38,943 bases of DNA, taken from Alphaproteobacteria bacterium. GTDB lineage: Bacteria; Pseudomonadota; Alphaproteobacteria; JAJTHO01. The translations under genes were made by a program, and so were the position numbers. The DNA is taken from NCBI GenBank assembly GCA_021297975.1, contig JAJTHO010000053.1:1-38943 (forward strand), given 5' to 3'. Under the pieces are notes generated by a model. The model made no database searches. It saw nothing but the letters and a program-made list of their open reading frames with translations, and was not told the DNA's origin. Shown piece by piece: positions 22,653 through 29,787 of this stretch. Every line of letters starts with the position of its first letter. Within the stretch, counting starts at the first letter, position 1.

Positions 22653-23645
22653 ATGTACGCACTTTTTTTAGCGTTGCTCTTTATCGGCCTTGCGCCGCCG
22701 CTCGCGGCTGCGCAGCAAACCGCCAAAGAGCCGGCAAAGCTTGATGTGCGGCGGACGTTGCAATCGCCCAGCAGCGTGCTGCGCCTGCTTGACCCCCAGT
22801 TGCAACAGTTGATTCGCCTGAATTATGAGGGCGGTAATCCTGTTTCTGAGCAGCGCACAACGGCAAACAGCGCCCCGCCCGCGCTGCCCACCACAAACAG
22901 CGGCGTTATTAGCAACACACTGAATTTCCCGTGGCGGTATGTGGGCTATTTAGAAGTGCGGCGCAGCGAGACGGTGAGCGGCACTTGTACCGGCACGATG
23001 ATTTCGGCGCATGTGGTGCTGACTGCGGCGCATTGTTTATACGATGAAAAACAGGGGTATTTGACGGATGTTACCTTTATTCCAGCGCGCAACGCCGGGC
23101 TTGAGCCGCTGGGGCGCTATAAGGCAAAAAAAACCGTGCAGCTCAACCCCATTACCGGGCGGCTGAACACTAATTTTGATCTGGCTTTTGTTGTTTTAGA
23201 AGACAGCCCCTTTACTGAAGCCGCCAAAGAACGCTTCATCCCGGTGGGGATTGTGACCGATGCGCATTTTCAAAGCGGCAGCGTGCCCTTAAGCATTGTT
23301 GCCGCAGGCTATCCCACCGATAAGCTGGCAAACGTCAATCGCGGGATTTTGACAATCGCAACCACAACAGCCTACCGCAATCCCAAGCAGCCCAAATACC
23401 GCACCGCAGACGGCTTTTCCGAAACCAGCAACCAGTTTGAGCATAAGGCGCTTACCGAAGAAGGAACATCGGGGGGGCCCGTGTTTGTCTATCATCCCCA
23501 ATACAATCAGTTTGCCCTTGTCGGCGTTATTTCCATGCGCCGCACCTTTGAAGACGGCAGCGACTGGGCGGCGGCCATTAAGATTAATTCCATCACGCAG
23601 GCGGCAATTCAAAAGGCCGTGCGGCAGTTTGAGGCAAAGCCATAA
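22653..23645 (+). CDS. Secreted trypsin-like serine protease
   Basis: This encodes 330 residues from the ATG at 22653; a GTG two codons upstream is the alternative. Residues 1-20 are a signal peptide ending PPLAAA. The chymotrypsin-type catalytic triad is complete: H127 in LTAAHC, D176 in NFDLAFV, S273 in EEGTSGGPV. About 90 residues between the signal peptide and the protease domain are of unknown type and may be a pro-region. The Cys pair C112 and C128 could form the usual disulfide next to the catalytic His. It is transcribed away from tRNA-Leu. TATACT at 22641-22646 lies very close to the start, but no good -35 accompanies it. Periplasmic or secreted; substrate unknown. Confidence 0.88.
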   Translation: MYALFLALLFIGLAPPLAAAQQTAKEPAKLDVRRTLQSPSSVLRLLDPQLQQLIRLNYEGGNPVSEQRTTANSAPPALPTTNSGVISNTLNFPWRYVGYLEVRRSETVSGTCTGTMISAHVVLTAAHCLYDEKQGYLTDVTFIPARNAGLEPLGRYKAKKTVQLNPITGRLNTNFDLAFVVLEDSPFTEAAKERFIPVGIVTDAHFQSGSVPLSIVAAGYPTDKLANVNRGILTIATTTAYRNPKQPKYRTADGFSETSNQFEHKALTEEGTSGGPVFVYHPQYNQFALVGVISMRRTFEDGSDWAAAIKINSITQAAIQKAVRQFEAKP

Positions 23646-23707
23646 GAGAATCTCTTGAACCCCCTCCTAAAATCGCCTAGCGTCCGCCCTAATCAGAGGC
23701 ACTGTTC

Positions 23708-24259
23708 ATGATACGCCCGCTTTTTGTTGTTTTTATTGGCCTGACGCTGCTGTGCGGCGTTGTCTATCCCGGTGCGGTGTATGGCTTACTTCAAGTGGCG
23801 GCGCCGTCCGCTGCCAACGGCTCTCCCCTTGTTATCAAGGAGGTGCCGCGCGGCTCGTTGCTGCTGGGTCAATCGTTTAGCGATCCGAAATACTTCTGGG
23901 GACGTATCAGTGCGACAGGGTATGACCCGACAACCTCCGGCAGCAGCCACACACCCGCCGTGAAACAAGCGGCCATCATCGAGACACGCGCAGGCGCGCT
24001 CTATCCCGAAGCAACCGCCCGCCGCCCGGTGCCGGTTGATCTTGTCACTGAATCCGGCAGCGGTCTTGATCCGCATATCAGTGTGAACGCGGCGCGCTAT
24101 CAGGTGAAGCGTGTGGCGAAAGCGCGCGGCATACCTGAGCAGCAACTGCTCAGCCTGATTGAAAACACCACCGAAGAGCCGCAGTTTGGCTTTTTAGGAC
24201 AAGAGCGGGTGAATGTGTTGCGGCTGAATCTGCTGCTGGATGCGGAGCAGCGCCTCTAA
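23708..24259 (+). CDS. kdpC: Potassium-transporting ATPase subunit KdpC
   Basis: This encodes 183 residues with one N-terminal membrane helix (LFVVFIGLTLLCGVVYPGAVYG), as in all KdpC. LLLGQSFSDPKYFWGRISAT, DLVTESGSGLDPHIS and NVLRLNLLLD are family signatures. KdpC holds the KdpA-KdpB complex together and raises ATP affinity. Normally it follows kdpB directly; here kdpFAB are on the other strand and 3.6 kb away, so this gene must have another promoter, which I cannot identify. Its TAA overlaps the kdpD ATG (TAATG). An AGAGG 9 bases upstream may be the ribosome-binding site. Confidence 0.95.
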   Translation: MIRPLFVVFIGLTLLCGVVYPGAVYGLLQVAAPSAANGSPLVIKEVPRGSLLLGQSFSDPKYFWGRISATGYDPTTSGSSHTPAVKQAAIIETRAGALYPEATARRPVPVDLVTESGSGLDPHISVNAARYQVKRVAKARGIPEQQLLSLIENTTEEPQFGFLGQERVNVLRLNLLLDAEQRL

Positions 24260-26952
24260 TGCCGCCTGAGGCGCACGAGCCAGACCGCCCGAATCCCGAT
24301 GCGTTGCTGTCGCTGGTTCAAGAACAGGAAAAGGCTCGGCACACCGGCAAGCTGAAAATCTTTTTTGGCGCGTGCGCCGGGGTTGGGAAGACCTACGCGA
24401 TGCTCAAAGCAGGGCATGACCGCCTGCGCGAGGGCGTAGATGTTCTGGTGGGGCTCGTTGAAACACATGACCGGGGGGAAACCGCCAAGGCCGCGCTGGA
24501 TTTGCCCATCCTATCGCCGCTGGAAATCATTCATAAAAACGTCAAGCTGAAAGAATTTGATTTAGACGGGGCAATATCCCGCAAACCGGCGCTGATTCTG
24601 CTGGATGAGCTGGCGCACACCAACGCGCCGGGGTGCCGGCACCCGAAACGCTGGCAGGATGTGGAAGAACTGCTCGATGAGGGGATTGACGTTTACACTA
24701 CACTCAATGTGCAGCATCTCGAAAGCTTGAATGACCTTGTTGCGCGGATAACCGGTATCTGGGTGAAAGAGACCGTACCGGATGCGCTGTTTGACCGGGC
24801 GGATGATATTGCGCTGATTGATATTCCCCCCGATGAGCTGTTGAAGCGGCTCTCTGAGGGTAAAGTCTATATCTCTGAGCAGATTCAAAAACGCGCCGCG
24901 ACAAACTTTTTCCGTAAAGGCAATCTGATTGCGCTGCGCGAGATGGCGCTGCGCCGCACGGCGGAACGTGTTGATGCGCAGATGACGCAATACACCGTTG
25001 AAACCGGCACGAAAGAAGTGACCGGCACAGGCGAAAAGATTCTGGTGTGTATTGGCGCGGACGCCTTGTCGTTAAAATTGGTGCGCGCCACAAAGCGGAT
25101 GGCGAATCGGCTGAAGGTTGAATGGTCGGCGCTGTATGTTGAAAGCGATAAGCATTACCGGCTGTCCAGCAAGGGCTTAACGGCGGTTGAGCGCACGCTG
25201 CGCCTTGCCGAAGAAATGGGCGGCGATACGCACATTGTGCAAAGCGCCTCTGTTGCCGAGGCTATCATCAGCCACGCGGAAAAATTCAACATCAGCCGCA
25301 TTATCGTCGGCAAAAAAGACCGCGCGGCTTGGCGTGATATCTTTCAAGGCAATCTGGTGCAGGAATTGATTCGCCGCTCCGGCGCGATTGATGTGTTTGT
25401 TATTTCCGGGGATGCGGAGAATGAGAAGCCGTTGATTCGCACTGAGCGGCTCAAATTATCGGTATCGCCCTTATTGCAGGGCATTGGCGCCATTACAGCG
25501 GCAACGCTTATCGGCTTGCCCTTTCGCCCTTTTTTAGATCCGTCTGTTATTATTGTTCTTTACATGCTGGCGACACTGCTGGTTGCGGTGCGCAGCAGTG
25601 TGCTGGAAGTTGGCTTCACCACGTTTCTCGCGGTTGTCTCGTTTGATTTCATGTTTCAAAAGCCGTATTATCAACTGTATCTTTCCAATGACTGGCCGAA
25701 TTTCCTGATACTCGCGGGGCTGCTGGGCGCGGCGCTGTTCATGAGCCGGCAGGCAACCCGGCTTCGTTTACAAGCAACATACAGTATTGCACGGGAAAAA
25801 AACACCGCATCCTTGTATGCCATGACGCGGGCGCTCTCTGCAAACCGAGGCATTGAGACCCTAGCGAAAGTTGCCACACAGCACATCGGCGACGCGATGG
25901 CGGGACAAGTGAGCGTATGGCTGCCGAGCGCCGATGGAACTCTTGCGCCGCTCATAACACGCAATCAATCCGAAGGCGCAACGCCGCCCGCACCGCCGGA
26001 AAGCAAAGAAGAAAGCGCGGCGTGCTGGGCATTTCAACACGAACAAAATGCGGGGCGCGGCACATCCACCCTGCCAACCGCCAAGGGGCTGTATGTGCCG
26101 CTGAATTCACCCGGCGGGGTTTTAGGTGTTGTCGGCGTTATCCCGAACAGCGGCGAGGATTTCAGCTCAGAGCAGGTGGATTTACTGGAAACCTTCACCA
26201 GTCAAACAGCATCCGCGCTGGAACGCGCCATGATTGCCGATATGGCGGAAAAAACCGCACTAACGGCGGAAACGGAAAAGCTGCGTAACCTGTTGTTGTC
26301 ATCGGTCAGCCACGATTTACGCGCCCCCGTTGCCGCCATCACCGCCGCCAGCAGCAGCCTGATGATGGACACAAGCCACGCGCGGCTGAATGAGCAGGCA
26401 AAAGATGATCTGATGCGCCTGATTCACACGGAATCGGTGAAGATTTCGAAGATTGTGACCAACCTTTTGGATGTCACCAGCCTTGAAAGCGGCGCGATTA
26501 AACTGTCGCGTGAGTATTTCTTTATTGAGGAACTGATTGGCTCGGCGCTGCTGCGGACTAAAGAAACGCTCGGCTCTTGGCCGGTTGAGGTGAACATCGC
26601 GGAATTTATTCCGCTGGTGTACGTTGACGGCTTGCTGCTTGAGCAAGTGTTTGTAACCTTGTTAGAGCACGCGGGCGCGCAAGGCGATGAGCGGTATGTC
26701 CTGCGGATTAAGGCGGATATCACCGCCGATGTTTTAGAGGTCTGTTTTGGTTATCGCCCCGATGGCCAGCGCCCCTCACTCGCGGAAGAGGCCGCAGAGA
26801 TGGCCGAAAAGCCGCGCGGCACGAGTCTGGGGCTTGGTATTTGCCGGGGGATTGTCACCGCGCATACCGGGCAGATGAACGTGAAACAGGGTGAGGATGA
26901 GTATGTGACGGTGCAGCTGCTCTTGCCGCTTAAAGAGGGCGCGGCGGGATAG
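24259..26952 (+). CDS. kdpD: KdpD sensor histidine kinase with degenerate ATP-binding domain
   Basis: This encodes 897 residues, the normal length. The KdpD N-terminal domain has a Walker A loop (GACAGVGKT, 37-45) and DELAHTNAPG; a universal-stress-like domain follows (about 258-385), then four membrane helices (about 403-500), a GAF-like region (about 515-660) and HisKA with H685 (SSVSHDLRAPVAA). The ATPase domain is unusual: the N box reads LLEHAGAQ with His804 where Asn is expected, the D box (D-x-G-x-G) is replaced by FGYRPDGQ near 830, and the F-box stretch is missing; only GTSLGLGICRG (854-864) is well kept. Kinase activity is therefore doubtful, though phosphatase or signalling activity may remain. 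No kdpE response regulator follows; a gene on the other strand does. Confidence 0.92.
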   Translation: MPPEAHEPDRPNPDALLSLVQEQEKARHTGKLKIFFGACAGVGKTYAMLKAGHDRLREGVDVLVGLVETHDRGETAKAALDLPILSPLEIIHKNVKLKEFDLDGAISRKPALILLDELAHTNAPGCRHPKRWQDVEELLDEGIDVYTTLNVQHLESLNDLVARITGIWVKETVPDALFDRADDIALIDIPPDELLKRLSEGKVYISEQIQKRAATNFFRKGNLIALREMALRRTAERVDAQMTQYTVETGTKEVTGTGEKILVCIGADALSLKLVRATKRMANRLKVEWSALYVESDKHYRLSSKGLTAVERTLRLAEEMGGDTHIVQSASVAEAIISHAEKFNISRIIVGKKDRAAWRDIFQGNLVQELIRRSGAIDVFVISGDAENEKPLIRTERLKLSVSPLLQGIGAITAATLIGLPFRPFLDPSVIIVLYMLATLLVAVRSSVLEVGFTTFLAVVSFDFMFQKPYYQLYLSNDWPNFLILAGLLGAALFMSRQATRLRLQATYSIAREKNTASLYAMTRALSANRGIETLAKVATQHIGDAMAGQVSVWLPSADGTLAPLITRNQSEGATPPAPPESKEESAACWAFQHEQNAGRGTSTLPTAKGLYVPLNSPGGVLGVVGVIPNSGEDFSSEQVDLLETFTSQTASALERAMIADMAEKTALTAETEKLRNLLLSSVSHDLRAPVAAITAASSSLMMDTSHARLNEQAKDDLMRLIHTESVKISKIVTNLLDVTSLESGAIKLSREYFFIEELIGSALLRTKETLGSWPVEVNIAEFIPLVYVDGLLLEQVFVTLLEHAGAQGDERYVLRIKADITADVLEVCFGYRPDGQRPSLAEEAAEMAEKPRGTSLGLGICRGIVTAHTGQMNVKQGEDEYVTVQLLLPLKEGAAG

Positions 26953-26970
26953 GACGATTTCGCCCTATCC
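26947..26970. other. Hairpin between convergent genes
   Basis: GGATAGG (26947-26953) and CCTATCC (26964-26970) form a 7-bp stem with a 10-base loop at the end of kdpD. No T-tract follows on either strand, so it is at best an incomplete bidirectional terminator. Confidence 0.35.
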
Positions 26971-26982
26971 TACCGCATCTGC

Positions 26983-27402
26983 CTATTTGTAAGCAGCCTG
27001 CACGGCTGTCAGCTCGACTGCGTATTTCGTAAGGGCAGCCTCGATTTCGGCTTTTTTACCGTCTTCTGAACCCTCGTGAATCACATCCACCGTGCCGACG
27101 ATGTTTTTTAGCGCCGCTTTGCGCGCCGGGGTATTGGCATCTTTATTGAGCACGCTGAGCGCGGCTTCCAGTGTGTAGGAGGTCTCGTGGATTTTTTCCA
27201 GCTCACCCGCTTTGAGATTGGCGCGCATAGGCTCGAGATTGCTACTAAGCACGCTCAAGGCGTCAGCTGCGGTTTTAGGCTTTTGCGCTTCGTAATGTTC
27301 AGCGCGTTCGGCCTTTTCCTTATCGGATGCGTGTGCCTTCGAGAGCGGCGCGGCAACGGCGGCTAAAGCCAGCACAAGTGCGAGCGCGGTGTGTTTTTTC
27401 AT
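26983..27402 (-). CDS. Small periplasmic protein, DUF6746-like
   Basis: This encodes 139 residues from the ATG at 27402; AGGAG lies upstream, and the longer frame starting at 27423 has no such site. Residues 1-25 are a signal peptide (LALVLALAAVAAPLSKAHA). The mature part is charged and helical. AEHYEAQKPKTAADALSVL followed by LEKIHETSYTLEAAL resembles, from memory, the DUF6746 family of small exported proteins; no function is known to me. A good match to the Fur box lies 24-42 bases upstream of the ATG, so expression probably responds to iron (or a related metal regulator). Confidence 0.72.
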   Translation of the reverse strand: MKKHTALALVLALAAVAAPLSKAHASDKEKAERAEHYEAQKPKTAADALSVLSSNLEPMRANLKAGELEKIHETSYTLEAALSVLNKDANTPARKAALKNIVGTVDVIHEGSEDGKKAEIEAALTKYAVELTAVQAAYK

Positions 27403-27425
27403 AATAATGACTCCTATTCGCAACT

Positions 27426-27444
27426 CTTAATAAGAATCATTATC
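27426..27444 (-). promoter_or_regulatory. Fur-like operator
   Basis: The 19 bases at 27426-27444 agree at 15 positions with the classical Fur box (GATAATGATAATCATTATC); the right half, ATCATTATC, is perfect. It lies in the short gap between the dnaJ-like gene's end and the start of the small periplasmic protein, so it should control the latter. Confidence 0.6.
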
Positions 27445-27455
27445 AGTTGCAATAG

Positions 27456-28409
27456 TTATTTTGCATCAAAGCGCACGGTATAGGGATTTTTTGCTGTCCA
27501 GCTGCGGACAAAATCGGCCAATTCCTTATTTGCCGCCTCTGGCAACATCACTTTGAGGCGCACCAAATGATCACCTTTATTCGCATCAGCCGCTTGAATA
27601 CCCTGCCCCTTCAGGCGCAGCACCATATCGGTGTTGGCGCCTGCCGGAATTTTAAGGGAAACCCGCGCGTGGATGGTGTCAACCGGGACGCTCGCGCCGT
27701 CTAAGGCCTCAGCCAGCGTAATCGGCACGTCACTGGTAACATTTAAGCCATCGCGATTATACGCGCCGGAGCGGGCAATACTGATTTTTATCAGCGCATC
27801 GCCCGGCGCACCAAAGCTGTTTGACAGACGCCCCTGCCCCTTAAGGCGCAGTACCTGACCATCTTCAACACCCGCGGGGACATTCACTTCCACGGCGCGC
27901 TCTTGCGACAGGCTGACGCGCTTTTTTACGCCCAGCGCCGCCTCTATAAAGGTTACTGTCAACGTATGCTGTATATCGAGCGAGGGTTCTGCCTCCCGCG
28001 CTGTGCCGCGCGCGGCATTCGGGCGGCCGCCAGGGCGTTTCGCACCCGCTGCGGAAAAGATATCATTAAAGAAATCGCTATCGAAAATTGCTTCGTCGGC
28101 TTGGAAGCGTCCGCCGCCGGGATTAGCCCGCCCCGCACCCGGGCGCGGATTACCGCGAAAGCCGCCACTTGCCCCGCCAAAACCCGTGGGGTTACCGTTG
28201 GCATCGAGCGCGCCTCTATCGTAGTCTTTACGCTTATCCGCATCGCCGAGAATCGTGTACGCTGCGGAAATATCCTTGAATTTTCGCTCAACCTTAGCGT
28301 CCCCCGGATGCAAATCGGGGTGATACTCCTTCGCAAGCTTGCGGTAGGCTTTTTTTATATCGTCGGGTGTTGCACCGCGGGTGACGCCTAGTGTTTTATA
28401 AAGATCCAT
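27456..28409 (-). CDS. DnaJ/CbpA-type co-chaperone without zinc domain
   Basis: This encodes 317 residues. The J domain (1-70) has the HPD motif at 30-32 (YHPDLHPGD), needed to stimulate DnaK. A Gly/Phe/Arg-rich linker follows (about 73-130), then two C-terminal substrate-binding beta domains (about 145-310) with VEVNVPAGVEDGQVLRLKGQG and the repeat-like VSLKIPAGANTDMVLRLKGQG. There is no CxxCxGxG zinc region, which makes it a type II J protein of the CbpA/DjlA-independent kind rather than DnaJ proper. TAGGA precedes the ATG. Transcribed after the glycine-zipper lipoprotein gene, 5 bases apart, probably as one unit. Confidence 0.9.
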   Translation of the reverse strand: MDLYKTLGVTRGATPDDIKKAYRKLAKEYHPDLHPGDAKVERKFKDISAAYTILGDADKRKDYDRGALDANGNPTGFGGASGGFRGNPRPGAGRANPGGGRFQADEAIFDSDFFNDIFSAAGAKRPGGRPNAARGTAREAEPSLDIQHTLTVTFIEAALGVKKRVSLSQERAVEVNVPAGVEDGQVLRLKGQGRLSNSFGAPGDALIKISIARSGAYNRDGLNVTSDVPITLAEALDGASVPVDTIHARVSLKIPAGANTDMVLRLKGQGIQAADANKGDHLVRLKVMLPEAANKELADFVRSWTAKNPYTVRFDAK

Positions 28410-28414
28410 GGTTC

Positions 28415-28903
28415 CTAGCTGTTAACAACCTGCCATGTTCCGTCTTGCTGGCGGCACGCTGTGCCGTACGCCTGTTGTTTTTTGCCGCCCACCATCACGG
28501 TTTGCGTGTATTCGCGGCAATATTGGCCGCTGGATTGATAGGTGCGGGTTGGGGTGATTGTCCCAGCATTACCGGAATCGGGATTGCGCCAAGCGGATGT
28601 CTGACCGACAGGCTGGGTTTCTAGAGCGTACTGCGCACTGCGCTGAGCATACTGAGCGTCCGCTTGGTCTAAGGACTGCCCCACTTCGCTGCCGACAAAG
28701 GCACCGAGCAGTGTGCCCACGGCAACAGCGGCAAGCTGACCCTTGCCCTTACCAAATTGCGATCCGGCAACCGCGCCGCCGGCTGCCCCTAAGACACCAC
28801 CAACGTTTTGCTTATTAAATTGTGGCCCGCCCTGCCCGGCACAGGCCGAGAGTGTCATTGATGCGGCAACGAGTAGCGCCGAGAGCTGGAAATAACGTGT
28901 CAT
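28415..28903 (-). CDS. Glycine-zipper outer-membrane lipoprotein (17-kDa surface antigen-like)
   Basis: This encodes 162 residues from the ATG at 28903, which has AAGGAA 7 bases upstream; the longer frame from 28990 is unsupported. The signal peptide ends in the lipobox LSAC with C21 as the lipid-attachment site. A glycine-zipper region follows (GGVLGAAGGAVAGSQFGKGKG, then GTLLGAFVGSEVGQSLD), and then a C-terminal domain with CREYTQTVMVGGKKQQAYGTACRQ. This is the layout of the rickettsial 17-kDa antigen family and of SlyB/OsmB-like proteins, which sit in the outer membrane and help its integrity. Confidence 0.85.
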   Translation of the reverse strand: MTRYFQLSALLVAASMTLSACAGQGGPQFNKQNVGGVLGAAGGAVAGSQFGKGKGQLAAVAVGTLLGAFVGSEVGQSLDQADAQYAQRSAQYALETQPVGQTSAWRNPDSGNAGTITPTRTYQSSGQYCREYTQTVMVGGKKQQAYGTACRQQDGTWQVVNS

Positions 28904-29257
28904 ATGTATATTCCTTGTGTTCCTCTCATTGTGCGCAACAACAAGCCTACGGCAAGTTATTTTTTGGTAACGTTTTGTTAACTTTTTCAAGGTAACCTTT
29001 TTTTTACCATTAACGCGCTAGAAAAAAGCGCGTTTTTTGTATTTTAAACAGAAAAAAAGGAGTGCACGGTGTAATTTTTTTGAAATTGGGCAAACCAAAC
29101 TGGGGTGTTATCAGGTAAAAATCACTTTTTTTTACTTGCGAGATTGAGCTTAGACGCCACGTTTTAACTGGAACTGCAGCTTGATAAATGGCCTTGGTAA
29201 AAATTAGTTTACAATTTTGTTGCAAAAAAATCACATTAACGCTTGAGGAGAAAAATT
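28904..29257. other. 354-bp AT-rich intergenic region between divergent units
   Basis: This gap separates the leftward lipoprotein/dnaJ-like unit from the rightward Tad operon. A leftward promoter TTGCCG, 16 bases, CACAAT (about 28961-28934) may serve the lipoprotein gene. A rightward intrinsic terminator lies at 29012-29038, where no rightward gene ends. The rest (29040-29250) is AT-rich with several runs of T and A; I could not find a convincing promoter for the Tad operon, nor an open frame for a pilin. GAGGAG at 29245-29250 is the ribosome-binding site of the first Tad gene. Confidence 0.5.
29012..29038 (+). terminator. Rho-independent terminator inside a divergent intergenic region
   Basis: AACGCGCT (29012-29019) and AGCGCGTT (29027-29034) form a perfect 8-bp stem with a 7-base loop, followed by T to 29038. 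It works on the plus strand; read on the minus strand no T-tract follows. It must end either a small RNA transcribed from the region around 28920-29010 or a leader transcript of the Tad operon. Confidence 0.75.
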
Positions 29258-29785
29258 ATGGCGTATATAACCGATACGTTACCTTTTGTTAACCAGCTCT
29301 GTGTTTTGATACTTATAGGTCTGCTAACCGCTGCTGCTGTATGGGATGCCGCCACGTTCACGATACCTAATTGGATATCGTTGATTTTGGTAGCTCTTTT
29401 TATCCCTTACATGCTCAGCATGGCAAACCCCACTTGGGGCGATCTCGGATGGCGACTCTTGGTGGCAACGATAATTTTCGGGGTTGGCTTCGGCATGTTC
29501 GCAGTCAACGTCATGGGCGGAGGGGATGTTAAACTGATGACAGCTGTTGCACTCTTTGTTGGCGCAAACGCAATAGGCGATTTTGTCTTAGCCATGGCTT
29601 TGGGCGGCGGGGCTTTATGCATTGGTGCGCTTTTGTTGCGACCGATCCGACGGGCTATGCACTTACCTGTTCCCTCAATTCGCAAAACAAAAGTTCCTTA
29701 TGGCCTGGCTATTTGCGCCGGCGGCTATGCCGTTGCATTGAAACAGGTCGACCTTAGCACTTTCTTCTCAGTTGGAGTACTCTAA
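29258..29785 (+). CDS. cpaA: Prepilin peptidase of the Tad pilus (TadV/CpaA)
   Basis: This encodes 175 residues from the ATG at 29258 with GAGGAG 7 bases upstream. It is an inner-membrane aspartic protease that cuts Flp-type prepilins and pseudopilins. The two catalytic aspartates are D30 (VWDAATFTIPN) and D90 (MGGGDVKLMTA), set among five or six membrane helices. The length is typical of TadV, which lacks the methylase domain of PilD. First gene of the Tad operon; the next ATG follows the stop by 2 bases. Confidence 0.93.
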   Translation: MAYITDTLPFVNQLCVLILIGLLTAAAVWDAATFTIPNWISLILVALFIPYMLSMANPTWGDLGWRLLVATIIFGVGFGMFAVNVMGGGDVKLMTAVALFVGANAIGDFVLAMALGGGALCIGALLLRPIRRAMHLPVPSIRKTKVPYGLAICAGGYAVALKQVDLSTFFSVGVL

Positions 29786-29787
29786 TC

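Noticed and set aside
23646..23662. Terminator after the serine protease gene
   Set aside because: AAGAGA-a-TCTCTT is a perfect palindrome, but a 1-base loop and no T-tract do not make a terminator.
29010..29234. A 74-residue frame on the minus strand in the 354-bp gap
   Set aside because: It covers the terminator hairpin and AT-rich DNA, has no ribosome-binding site and its translation looks like random AT-rich sequence (many F, I, K).
29040..29257. Sigma-54 or strong sigma-70 promoter for the Tad operon
   Set aside because: Several TTG- and TACAAT-like words occur, but none has a proper partner at 16-18 bases, and no GG/GC sigma-54 pair at the right spacing was found.
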